This document shows, in pieces, positions 26,353-37,788 of a DNA stretch of 64,000 bases. The DNA comes from Silene latifolia. Taxonomy: Eukaryota > Streptophyta > Magnoliopsida > Caryophyllales > Caryophyllaceae. The position numbers and the translations under genes are program-made. Within the stretch, counting starts at the first letter, position 1. Each line of letters begins with the position of its first letter. Location of the stretch: positions 306,689,738-306,753,737 of the forward strand of contig NC_133537.1 of NCBI RefSeq assembly GCF_048544455.1. Reading direction: 5' to 3'. The notes beneath the pieces are model-generated. The model was not told the origin of the DNA. It saw nothing but the letters and a program-made list of their open reading frames with translations, and made no database searches.

Positions 26353-27983
26353 TTTATAGATTAGTTAGTAATTAAACGTATTTAATTATTTTATTTAGGT
26401 GATGGTTTTGTGGAAGATTATTATTATTCGGATTTCTTATGGAGTATGCTAAAAGGTAGGTTAATCCTACTCAGTTTCAATATATTTGAATGGTCATGTG
26501 AGTCGTGTTTTAGTGGTCATTGCATTATAACATGTTATCGTAAATTCATATGTTACTAGAAATGCATTATAACATGGTATTGGTTAAGACGATTTGATGA
26601 GTCGGTAATTGTCATATTGTGTGGTATCTTGTATTTATTATGTTGGTTATGCATACTGGAGGACATGACGGTTTATGTTGGTTACTTGTTGTTGAGGAGA
26701 CGTGAGGCGGTTGGGAGACCGCCTCACGCTCTGGTTGCCTCTTGAAGCTTCCCACTCCAAGAGGGATGTGAACATTAATGACTTGAGTACGGAGGGACTC
26801 GTGTGGTTGAGACACGATGTCTGGCAGACGATCCGGTTGGCTTCCGGACCCGGTTCGTCTGGGCGTGTCCCGGTTCCTGTTTGTGAGGTGAGATGTCATG
26901 GGCGTGTCCCTGGCACTGATGGTTGTGGGTACATCTGGACGTGTCTCGGTACCGGCATGGTGATTGTATAATCATGTCTCACTCATATCATTGGCATGTT
27001 GCATGTTTATTTATCACGTTGTGTCTTACGTTTATTTATTGAAACTAACGTGTTATGTGTCCGTGTAATTTTCACCTATTTCTGGGGTGGTCTGTGTCGA
27101 TCCATATGATATTTCCGATCATATGGGGAGCAGGTTAAGTATAGGTTGTATTTGGTGTCACGCGGGAGACGGACGAGCTTCAAACTTGGAGCGGCATGAG
27201 ATAGTCTTCTTTAGAGGGTCGTAGTAGTATGACTTGTATTCATTTATTCATTTGTCTACGATTATGTAATTCACTAAACTATCATTTATAATAAATATTT
27301 CTTAATTGTATCTCCGATTCACCGCCTCGGGAAACCGAGATGGTAATATCTCCCAATTACCTTGGTCGGGTAAGAAAAGGGTGTTACACATACACACATC
27401 AAACACTGCCACAATCACCACCTAGCTGCACCACCACTCCTCCCACCTAGCCACGGTGGTCACGGCCCGCTCAACCACCAGCAACACCACCAAACACCAG
27501 CCCTACTCAACCACACACGACACCAACAATAACTCAACAACAACACACAACTCGCTACCCTATAAACCACCCATTTTATACACCTAACCACCACCACTGA
27601 CCACCACCGTAGCCTTCTCTCAACCCACGTCAATATCCACCCAAAACTACCCTAGGTCAGGCCACAAACAGGGGTGAATATCAGCCCAAAACCGAGTCAC
27701 AACAACAACAATAAACAACCATTTTATAAACGGTCAAACTCATATTTGGGACGGTCAACAGTGGTCAAAGGGATGGTCAATGACGGTCAGAGACGGATCA
27801 AGGTCGAAGAGGATCAATGGTATGAATTAATTAAGAGACAACTAGTTATAAGACAGTCTTACCGTAAGATCTTGAGGCGGAGGGACAAAAGGCTCCCTTT
27901 AAATCTCTCCCTTTTCTCTCTCTATTTCTCTCTTAATTATTGGTGGTCTATTGTGATCTTGAGGCGGAGGCTTCTAACAACAT

Positions 27984-27984
<1 letters not shown>

Positions 27985-28058
<74 letters not shown>
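27985..28058. repeat. (ATT)n microsatellite, about 24 units
   Basis: It lies at the 3' end of the minus-strand non-LTR element and at the point where copy A of the LTR has AATAATAATGATAATAATAAT. It therefore combines the host LTR repeat with the element's tail. Confidence 0.95.
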
Positions 28059-28059
<1 letters not shown>

Positions 28060-28082
28060 AAACCGCAAACTTTTATTAATCA

Positions 28083-30675
28083 ATCAAAAGTTTACAAAAA
28101 ATTAGTGAGCAGCCGAGATACAATCTGGGCCCCTACTCCCTTAGAGATAACAAAGTTAAGTCTAGTAAAAATATAAGCACCCGAGCGAGCCCGTACATCC
28201 TGAGAAACAGAGAATTTCTGGATCCACTTGAGCAAAGCCATAACATCTGTATCCAGCTCTCCCAGCGAAGAAAAAGAGAAGGGTAGGAAACCATAACCAA
28301 CCGTCGTGCACAAATCCCGATACTTGGCACACTTTCGCTGAGCAGCATCAGCAACAACCCGACCCGGCACAAAATCGGACAACCCAATCTGAGACAAGGG
28401 GGAAGACCCCGTCAGATCGACACACACATCACTCCCCTTGTCTAGGGATGGCAATGGGTCGTGTCTGGGTCATGTCCAGTAGGACCCGGACCCGTGCCAC
28501 CTACCTTGGACTCAGGCCCTAAAGGGTCTAAAATTTTTGTACCCATACCCAACGGGTCCGGGTCCGAATCGGGTCTACCCACGGGTCTGGGGTTGAACAA
28601 GAAAAAAATACCAAAACACCTGTGCATTAATTCAACTTTTGATAATTAAACAAATTTGCAGAGGTACTATAGAAGTAATTATAATTATAAGCATATGAAA
28701 GTATAAGAATTTGTGATTCCAAATTATCCTCCCTTGAATCTTACAGTAGACAAACAGCTCATAAATTGAACATGCCAGAAAGATAAACAATACATAGATC
28801 TAACCAAGTAGAAAATCTAGAGTTCTCGTCTTTAGGAGTTAGGACACAAATAAATCGTGGCTATAATCGTAGATCAAGAGTAATCGTAGATTAATTTCAT
28901 AATACGAAAACAAATCATTGAAATCGAGAACAAGATCAGTACATAATAATTAAAAGGAAGAATGATGAATACTCCGTAATAAAAGAGGGGTTTAACTTCT
29001 TGCTCTTCGAACACCTATGGGGGCTTGCCGTCGTCCTCGCTAGTCATCGTCACCGTCCGTCGTACAATCTCAGTTTAGGTTTAGGGTTAAAAGTGAGTTT
29101 AGTGAGTTTAGGTTAGAAGAGAGTTTGGGGTTGAAGAAGATGGAAATGAAGTAAAATGTAACGCTGTGTTTGTAGGTTAAAACTTAAGTGTTTTTTTCTT
29201 TTTCTTTTTTTTTTTTAAATTACACGGATCTATAGGTCGGGTCCGGGTCCCATAAATTAGACCTGGACCCGGATCCGAAATATTTGAGTAAGACCCATAC
29301 CCAACCCAGTCCCGTTCGGGTTTCAAAAATCCAGACCCGGACCCGACCCATTAGGGTCCGACCCGAAGGGTCTGGGTCGGGTCCCCGACCCACTACCATC
29401 CCTACCCCTGTCCCAGGAATAAAGAAGCAGATGCCCCGAATGAAGGGAGCTACCATGCCCATCAACCAAACTGATATCAACCTCCTTACCAGCAGAGACC
29501 CCTGGCTCGTAGCAGATGTCTAATAAGGTGTCGCGAACGAGGTTATGCCGATGCTTAACACACACATTATCAGCACAGGACACAGCATGATCACCATAGA
29601 CATCCCCGTCAAAAACCCGATAACAAGCAGGACACGGCCTAGACACCGTGAACAACGGGACAGCCAGTCGATAGCTAAGCACACTACGATAGGTCCTCCC
29701 ATTCATAGTCTGCCCCAACTCAGAAATATGAACCGCACGCAACCAATCATAAGAGTGAGCTCCCTGCTGAGATTTCCATAATATAACCTGACGCGGAGTC
29801 AAAGAGAAAACAGAGTCCGATATAGCGCCAATCTTCGCGAAATATGTATCTGTCAATTTCTTCATAAGTTTAGGGGCGACGATTTCACTAGGATCACGCA
29901 GAAGATCAGAACCTGTAATCTCATCAAAATTACGCAGGGCATCATCAAAAGTAGGGCCAGCAGCAATGATACTAGCAAGACGTATGAGCTTAGCCTGCAA
30001 CTCAGCAGATTGCAAACGGGGCGCCGAAAAAGCATAGTGCATGACATCCCGAGCCGCATAAACCCGGGCCCACCAAAATGAAAAGGAAAGGTGGCAAACC
30101 GCCACTGACAATCCCCAAAACCAGGCTCAGACGCAGTGACAATACGTCCCAAGCTAGAACGAAGTGCCACATCAAAAGAAAGCTGGGCCGACCCAAAGAC
30201 ACGTGGAGAACAAGTACGCATGGCGAAGTAAAGTTTAGAAATACCAGTACAGGCCCGAAGCAGAAGCAACTCACACTGTGGGTCATCAATCCTCACGACA
30301 TAATCCATAAGCTCGATGGTTTTAGTAACTCTCTTCGCCACAAGTTCGCTGCCGAAAACAGGACACGTACTGACAAGAACACCCAGAACAGTGACACCAT
30401 GTAAAGGCAGAGCAATAGAGTGGGGGAAGACACCAGGAAGCCGACTCCTAGGATCCTCCGTAGGCCAAAAGACCTCGGTCTTACCAACATTTAGATGGAG
30501 ACCAAATCGAGGACTATCTTCCATAATTAGATCCAAGACCTTCCCCACAACCAAAGTGTCCCCAATAATAGTGTCATCATCTAAGTACCAAGCCTGCAAA
30601 CTCGGGTCGAAGGAGTCCCTGATCTTGCACACCAACGGATGCAACACCAAAGCAAAAAAGCAAAGGACCCAATCA
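28083..30675 (-). pseudogene. 5'-truncated non-LTR retrotransposon: reverse transcriptase and possible endonuclease domain
   Basis: Reading leftward, the frame from 30650 has the RT active-site segment AWYLDDDTIIGDTLVVG (30580) and LHLNVGKTEVFW (30500). A frameshift near 30066 moves it to a second frame (30111-29405). That frame has a CPACYRVFDGDVYGDHAVSC zinc-like motif, then KHRHNLVRDTLLDIC, AGKEVDISL and LLLYSWDRG. After the hAT insertion it continues as DVCVDLTGSSPL...DFVPGRV..AAQRK..GYGFLPFSFSSLGEL to the end at about 28083. The CCHC motif followed by spaced acidic/Lys residues resembles a restriction-like endonuclease of early-branching LINEs; that reading is an inference. It is truncated, frameshifted and split, so inactive. 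Confidence 0.75.
28443..29404. mobile_element. hAT-type non-autonomous element in the RT pseudogene
   Basis: Its ends are TAGGGATGGCAATGGGTCG and, inversely, CGACCCACTACCATCCCTA. The 8-bp duplication is CCCTTGTC (28435-28442) against CCCCTGTC (29405-29412), with one change. The interior has no transposase; subterminal regions are rich in GGGTC/GACCC. The same end family occurs at 36473-36948. Confidence 0.9.
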
Positions 30676-30869
30676 TTATTATTTTATTATTCCGTCTTAT
30701 AACATAACTTGTCGAATACAATATAATTATATAATTTATAAAATATGGGGTATTACATCTGGTCACAAGTGGGGAGAAAAATTATCGTTATACGGAGGAT
30801 TTGGGTGAAAATATTAGAGAGAATATTAAACAGTGCGTCCCTTTATATCTAATTGGTTATGGTAGTAAT

Positions 30870-31258
30870 TGTAGATCAATACGTGTTAAAGGTTATGGTA
30901 GTTGGCTTCAAGATTTCAAAGCATCCATTGGTTAGATAGTCTATGACTTCGACAGTAAAATCATTTCGCACATTTTGTGTGGGCTGAATCTGCATCACAA
31001 GATGAAGCTTACTGTATTCGTTAGGTACTTTTAAGAGTTAGGGATAATAGATCGATGCTATCATGTTGATTTTTTTTTTAAAATGGCCTCCAGAGTTTAT
31101 ATCAAATTGCTGGACTGGAGAAAGGTCACCATTTGACTTAAGGATTTTGACGACATGACACAAGTATTCATTCTTTTCATTATATTAGTTTTAGTTTTAT
31201 TCCACGAACTTTGAATAAGGTGGCTTATTCATTAGCAAACAAAGTTAGGAGCTTGTAA
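30870..31258 (+). pseudogene. RNase H (RVT_3-type) remnant
   Basis: Around 30976-31065 the plus strand reads WAESASQDEAYCIR, then a TAG where Trp is usual, then VLLRVRDNRSMLSC. At about 31200-31258 it reads IPRTLNKVAYSLANKVRSL and stops. These are the central and C-terminal motifs of plant LINE/RVT_3 RNase H domains. Stops and drift show it is dead. Confidence 0.65.
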
Positions 31259-31569
31259 TGAAGTATTTTTTTACGGTTTAAAAAGAAGATATCATGTATT
31301 CATGTATTATACTCATAACATGATAGTCGGAAACGAAGGAGAACAAATAATCAAATGTGAATCTGATGTCATCGAAGCAACTTCTCTACCCATAAGCAAA
31401 GAATTGATAGGTGAGTTTTAGTCATCCCTTCGTAGACGTGCGGCGATCCATGATCGCGACATTTACAACCCTAATATTTTGGAGCAAGTGATGAAATATA
31501 ATTATATCGTGTTTGATAATGCTTACATTTGTCATGTTAAACTTTATTAATTACCTCATGTTTACTTTT

Positions 31570-31826
31570 GAGTAGGTCTCCTGAGAGACGGTCTCTTAAT
31601 AAGTTTTATTGAGAGACCATTGTACAATTTTAAGGAAAAGTGGTACTAAAGGTAATAAAATAGGTACAAATCATGATTAATGATAAAATGGGTACATTTA
31701 TTATGTAAATAAGTACGAAATTACTATGTTACGATCAACAATAAAAGAGGTACGAAATACAAATAAAAGGGTACGAAAAATTGGTCTCTCAATAACTTAG
31801 TGAGAGACCGTCTCTCCCAAGTTTTA
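31570..31826. mobile_element. MITE with GAGAGACGGTCTC ends
   Basis: The left arm GGTCTCCTGAGAGACGGTCTC..TTGAGAGACC is mirrored by GGTCTCTCAATAAC..GAGAGACCGTCTCTCCC at the right. A 12-bp direct repeat, ATGTTTACTTTT, flanks it at 31558-31569 and 31827-31838; part may be target duplication. A MULE-type origin is likely from the long duplication. Confidence 0.7.
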
Positions 31827-32520
31827 ATGTTTACTTTTATTGTAGTTATTAAGTGTTAAACGTAGGTTGTTATGTTATTAATACAAATATTATGTTATTT
31901 TATCAATTACGGTATTTGATGGTATGCAAAACCATTTAATATCTAAAAAGAAGAACTAGAACCATTGTTATATTATATTGGGTTCTTAAATTATAGTTTA
32001 TTATATATTAAATGATGTGGCATAAAAAAAACTCAAGAAGAACCATTACTATTGTGATTGCTTTAATAGACTGCGCCTACCTTATTACTCAGTTTGGAGA
32101 AGTATTCATATTGATTAAACAATGAATTATGACTACTCTTCCTAATTTTTGTTACAAATGTTTTATAATTTAAATTTTTTTTCAAATGTCTTAATTATTA
32201 AGGTCCCGAAACGTGAAACAGTACTACAATTGATAGACGTAAGTAGTTTAGTTTATTTTAATATTTGAAATTTTAAATGGGTGGCGATTTTCACAGTACA
32301 CATTTTACTCATCGCAGTACATTGTTGACAATTATACCCTTCTCATTTCTCCTTTCATTTTCAAGTTTTATAATTCATTGAAAAAATATTTTTACATTAT
32401 TTTACTGTATTGATAAATTATTTTTACAAACGCATCTAACGCATTTATAATACTATTATGTACTGCCTCGAAAAAATAAATCTAACCCATTAGTTTATTA
32501 CTACATACTTTTTGAAAGAA

Positions 32521-32682
32521 AAAGCAAAAAAAACTAATTATACTAAGTACTACGCCGCTCTTCTTCCTACAAGTGCCAAAGTGGAAATTGGTTTGAGGGG
32601 AAGTGATACTTTGAGTTCTAAATTGAGATTGAATGTTACGCCTGTTTTAGGAAAGGAGACTTTCAAGCAAATGAAACTGTAA
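32521..32682 (+). pseudogene. Possible host gene 3'-end fragment
   Basis: An open frame ends in a protein-like tail: VEIGLRGSDTLSSKLRLNV then TPVLGKETFKQMKL and TAA. Its base composition is less AT-rich than its surroundings. I do not recognise the protein. It may be a captured terminal exon or chance. Confidence 0.25.
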
Positions 32683-32801
32683 TATCTTGCGAAGTAAATT
32701 GGGACGGTGATTTTCCAATTAATTGAAACATAAACCCTAACTAAAAGATATATTAACTATAATAAATAATCAAATGAATTACAGTATTAATAATGGATTA
32801 A

Positions 32802-32986
32802 TGTTGTGAAATAAAGATAAGAGAATTGTAGAGAGAAAGTTAGAGAGAGACAGAACTGTATATTATTCCATTGTGAAGGGGTATATATACACATACAATC
32901 AGGGTAGGGTTTCCATAAAATAACACACTCTAGAATATTCTAGATATGGACATCCATATAATATTATACTATAATATTTCGTAACA
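32802..32986 (-). repeat. R3 3' LTR
   Basis: A 185-bp terminal repeat, almost identical to 40449-40634. Confidence 0.92.
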
Positions 32987-32999
32987 CTCCCCCTTAGAT

Positions 33000-33625
33000 G
33001 TCCATCACTGAAGAAGATGCCTCATTAAAAACCCTCCTAGGAAAACCCCGTGGGAAAAACAATAGTGAAGGAAAAGAGTACACTAATCTTCAAACACGCA
33101 TAACATGTTGTCTCGTTAAAACCTTTCCATGGAAAACCCAGTGGGACAAAACCATGGCTAAGGAAAAAGAGTACAACGCGTGCTACTCCCCCTGATGATT
33201 ACGTAACTTGATAAATCTTGAAATGATCCATGATTTGACATAACTTCTCGATCGTTGAAGTAATACCCATTGTGGTTAATAAACTTGAATCTTCGATCAA
33301 TAGAAATCCATGACAGCTTCGATATCATATTTCTTTGACAACTCACAGTCTGGATATAGTCATTTCATAACTCTTAGTTCTTCATTTCAATTAATACCTC
33401 CACAATTTTGATAGAGTTTCCGCAATAGATGATATAGTTTCTTCTCAATAAACGACATAACATTATATATCTAAAACAATTATCATCTCAATCAATCATG
33501 ATGACATGACTAAACTATAGCGTAATAATGCGCTTATAGTGCTACCTCGTTAAAAACCTTGTTATAAAAAACTCGTTGGGACAAAAATCTAATCAAAGGG
33601 AAAAAGAGTGTAGCCATCATTCCTT
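33000..33625 (-). repeat. Degenerate CTCRTTAAAA...GTGGGACAAAA repeats next to the R3 polypurine tract
   Basis: Three related blocks of about 65 bases occur at about 33020-33086, 33110-33175 and 33543-33613. Each runs CTCRTTAAAA, then a GGAAAACCC-type run, G(T)GGGA(C)AAAA, and (A)AGGRAAAAGAGT. They are non-coding. Similar phrases are common near the 3' end of plant Copia-like elements. Confidence 0.7.
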
Positions 33626-36600
33626 AATCCTTGTCTTAAGGAGAATCAATCCGATAATTATTGAATAAATCATTCAATACCTTTGAGCAATTTTCTTTGC
33701 TAAACCACATATGTATGGATTGACATTCTCGTTGTAGATTTGCACTACATTATTCTAATCGTTATGGTAATTCTGGAACATAAACTAATTCCACATGTTT
33801 AACAAAAAGCTCACTCAAATCTAAATTCCAATATGCTCAAATTTCAAGTTGAGGCAATAACTTTTTAAATAAACTTTATAGGAGTTTGATGTTCCATTTT
33901 GGAACTAACAACGATATCTTTCAATCGTATTGTAGAGGTTTATATATTTCATCAAGAGTTTTCAATAACTCAATTGATCAATCATTAACAATTGATGATC
34001 ATTTATAAGAGGCTCCTACAGGGAGTTATCCTCAAAGGAGTATATCATAATATATTTCTCCTTTCCAACATTATCCATTCAAAATTATATTATGAAACAT
34101 GTGCATGCATATGATATGAAACTAAGTTCTAAATAACATATCCTAACAAATATGCAATAATAATGTAAATATTAAAACTAATACACAATGATGAACTTAC
34201 TATCTATATGGACATGATGATGACTCAAAATGCAAACTGTACAGTTTTATTTTCCAATATTAATAATTTGGATTGACTTCAGGTCAATAACTGGACTTCT
34301 AGTCCATGAGCTCATTTATAATCATTGATTATATGTCGACAATCAAAATGGACTTAAATTTACAATCCCCATTTATAAAATCCATAAAATATCGCGCGCA
34401 AATGTATGTAGGTTCCATAAATATATCGATATAATTTCATTATCTTTTGATGATATCAGTACTGTTTAATGATATCTGAATCTAAATATGTATGTGGTAC
34501 CATTATGTTCATTTAAGCCATCTATTATACTTCAGATATCGTGTCACTTCAGGGACACTTCAAATATAGCAATTATATGTCATACCAACTGTTTGAACTT
34601 TGTATTTCACATTCATTGGAACCGTCAATTCATCTTGACTTTTATTATAATACACTTCAAGTGTATATATTTATATTAATCTGGTAAAACATATGGTTAT
34701 ATCAAATTCAAAAACCTCTACTTAATGAATTTAACGTATAACCTTCTCTGAACTTTTGGTTCACTATGGGATCAATTTTGTTTTTACTAACTTTAATTCA
34801 CTTTTCTCCCCCTAAGGTGGTAAAAACTATAACCAATGTATAGTCTAAATATTTTTCATAACCACCTTAGATCTCAATTTCTCATATCATCAATGAGAAT
34901 TTATATGGGCATCTTTGTTCAATAACAAAATATTTCGGGGAGAAACATGTAATGCAGTTGGACTTTAAATGTGCTGAATCACAATGCCCAATTCAAGAGA
35001 TCAATGATTTCATATAAAAATCAGAATATGATTTTTAATCACGGGAACTACTCGGAAAAATCATTATGTGACTACGAGTCTCACAATAAAGTGTCAATCC
35101 ATACACGAACATTTAAGTTCTTTAATCAATATCGAGTAGTTTAGATCTCCAACATCATATATACTCAATCACAGTGTAGTGTCTTGCCTTTAATAAAATT
35201 TCTACACGAGAGAATTTCAGCACTTATCTTTTCTTGAAGATAAACTCAAGGTTTATCAAAGCGGGTATAGTAAGAACCCGGATGGCTTTAATTTGTCACA
35301 TCCGAATCATTTCATGTCAACTTTCTTAGTTTGCTAAAAATACACGACAAACTTTAATAAGAATTGGATGTATCTCAATAATTTCACTCATCACATGCCA
35401 TATTTTTGTTGACTATATTCATCGTGCTAATCTTATGGCTAGTAATACTTTATCCAACCGGCTAAATGATGTGACATATGACACAATAGGTGAATCATAT
35501 ATATAAGCAATACTAGTTAATATTCCAATAGGAAATATATTACTCTTTGAGTATTTTCATATGACCAACAATTATAATCGTCAACATATACAATGATGAC
35601 ATATGCATGCTTATCACAACGCATGTTTCAATGTGCTATATAGCATGATAATACATGTAAGTTGATCACAATTCAACTTACGAATCAATTATTCCCTTAA
35701 AGGATTTGAGATGATTCAAGAACTTTCGAATTAATTGTATTTTTCGACCATTTACTTCACAATATATTATATATTGGTCACATTATCACTCTTATTTCAA
35801 ATGTGAAGTAATGCCCACTTCTGGTGGGAAGACCAGTGTTTTAAAATAAACACATAACTCATGAAAATATATACATCCTCATACTTAACCACTGCTTGTG
35901 GTATACTTTCATACTTTTAGCATATCAGTAAAGCAATGCCATATTATTCTCGGGGAATAATAGCCTGTAATAAAATTTATTATGTAATGTGTCTATAGGA
36001 CTACATTACTTGTATGGAAGATAAAATAATTTCCCTCAAAACATGATATCTCATTCGCTTCAGGAAATGTTTTGAATATGTTTGATATGATTTTGAATTT
36101 TCCAAAATTGTCGCATAATTTGCAGACATTCATGTATAAACACCGAGTTCATTCTTAATATTGATGCTCAAAATAATACTCACTATATAAAATGTGAGAA
36201 TTTATAAACACTGTAAACTTTAAGTCACAGTTTTAATATCTGCAAACATTATGAACTCCATGTCATAATTCAGTATATGTAAACACTATGAACTTTGGTC
36301 ATAATATGAATATCAAAATTTCAGCTCATATATCATTTTTCTTTTCTCATATCAAATTCTTACATATACGAGTCTTATATTCTCACATGACTTTTCATGA
36401 GATATTCACTTTCATGAGATATTTTCATTTCTTTCGATAAACGAATTTGGCTCAATAAGGCCACGTCACAATTAGGGATGGCAATGGGTCGGGTTGGATC
36501 GGGTTTTGCTAGATCCAAATCCGATCCACTTACTTATTGGATCACAGATCCATATCCATACCCGATCCATATCCAAAATTTTAAAATCCATACCCGATCC

Positions 36601-37778
36601 ATTATACTTTTTTCAAACCCGTACCCGCTCCAAATCCATACCCGATCCACTACATAATCCAAAACCCAATACGAAACTTGATTTGACTACATAAAAATTT
36701 AATTTTATATAAGAAAATTTAAATTTCAAGGTTAGTAAAGCCTAAATTTTCAATAATATCCACTTGGATCGGGTTCGGGTATGAATGGATCGGGTTTGGA
36801 TTTGGTTCGAGTTTTCCAATAGTGGATATGGATTTGGGTTTTTAAATAGTGGATCGGGAATGAGTTTTTAAAGAGTGGGTTTGGATCGAATTTTTTCCTT
36901 CGGTTCGATTCGGGTTCGGTTCGGTTTGGGTCATAATTGCCATCCCTAGTCACAATTAAGGCTTCTTTACTTGGCCACATCATTAGGCTCAATTAAGGCC
37001 GCAATATTAGGCTTATCATAACGCCATATTCTCGATCTCTTTTACAAATAGAGTCTTTATGAGATGTCACATTCACTTCAAGGAATGGATCAAATTTCAT
37101 ATCTCATTATACTGTTCAACTTCAGGTGAACATGAATCAATTCGCAAATAAATTTCCCTTTCATAAAGACCGCTTTAAATTGAACAACGGTTCATATACT
37201 CATAGACGTGGACTTCTGGCCACTTACACTTATACAATATGAAAATATTGTACTAATGAGACGGTGTTAAATTATTACACACCATTCAAACTTTGAACTT
37301 CAGGCCAAAGTCATAATATGGACATATATCTCATCTTTATAATATAAATCTTTTGGAACTTTAGGCCCAAAATTATATGATATGTCCTTTTTCAAATCTT
37401 GTTTACAATAATTAACAACACTCAATGATTAGCTATTATAAGTGACGAAAACAATGCAAGCAATGTTCTTAAAGGGCTTTTTTTTTTCTTCATATTTGTT
37501 TTTTACCATTACTACACATATATAATTGGCCTAGCTTGAAAGGCTGATCAAGAAGGCATAGTCAATTTACCCATGAGCAGAAACAAATTCCAGCAAAACT
37601 ATGCATTAGTTATCTGACAAGTCCAAATTTCATAAAATACTCACGTTAAAACAAAATAACTATCTTACGGTTAGCTATCAATCACTATGTTAACATCCAT
37701 AAATATACTAATAAATAAGACCAATATTGCATAGCATGTTACTAATGGTCAAAGACTAGAAAATAACAAGTACTCAGT
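33626..37778 (-). other. R3 non-coding interior
   Basis: AT-rich DNA without protein motifs, apart from the hAT element at 36473-36948. Short GAACTTYAGGYCMAAR-like phrases recur (34265-34310, 36220-36300, 37125-37150, 37205-37225, 37290-37370), suggesting an old dispersed or tandem repeat. Confidence 0.55.
36473..36948. mobile_element. hAT MITE in R3
   Basis: This 476-bp element has ends TAGGGATGGCAATGGGTCGG and the inverse ending CATAATTGCCATCCCTA. The perfect 8-bp duplication GTCACAAT lies at 36465-36472 and 36949-36956. The interior is a series of GATCCA/TGGATC-rich blocks without a gene. It shares only the outer ends with 28443-29404. Confidence 0.93.
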
Positions 37779-37788
37779 ATTTTACTAC

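Larger units (their letters stand above)
27389..30757 (-). repeat. Inverted Tekay-like LTR fragment (copy B)
   Basis: Read from 30757 leftward it begins TGTAATACCCCATATTTTATAA, like the LTR at 22755, and is collinear with copy A until a non-LTR element interrupts it at about 30675. It resumes at about 27985 and continues with the AC-rich inverse of the GT-rich region (27389-27700). Its 3' half is missing; the LTR end of copy A abuts it directly at 27388/27389. Confidence 0.6.
30758..32801. other. AT-rich spacer between elements
   Basis: Outside the RNase H remnant, a MITE and a possible gene fragment (listed separately), I see only AT-rich sequence with no gene-like frame. Confidence 0.6.

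Noticed and set aside
26704-26725. Perfect hairpin GAGGCGGT-TGGGAG-ACCGCCTC as a terminator
   Set aside because: It lies inside a retrotransposon LTR of a eukaryote; a bacterial-type terminator makes no sense here.
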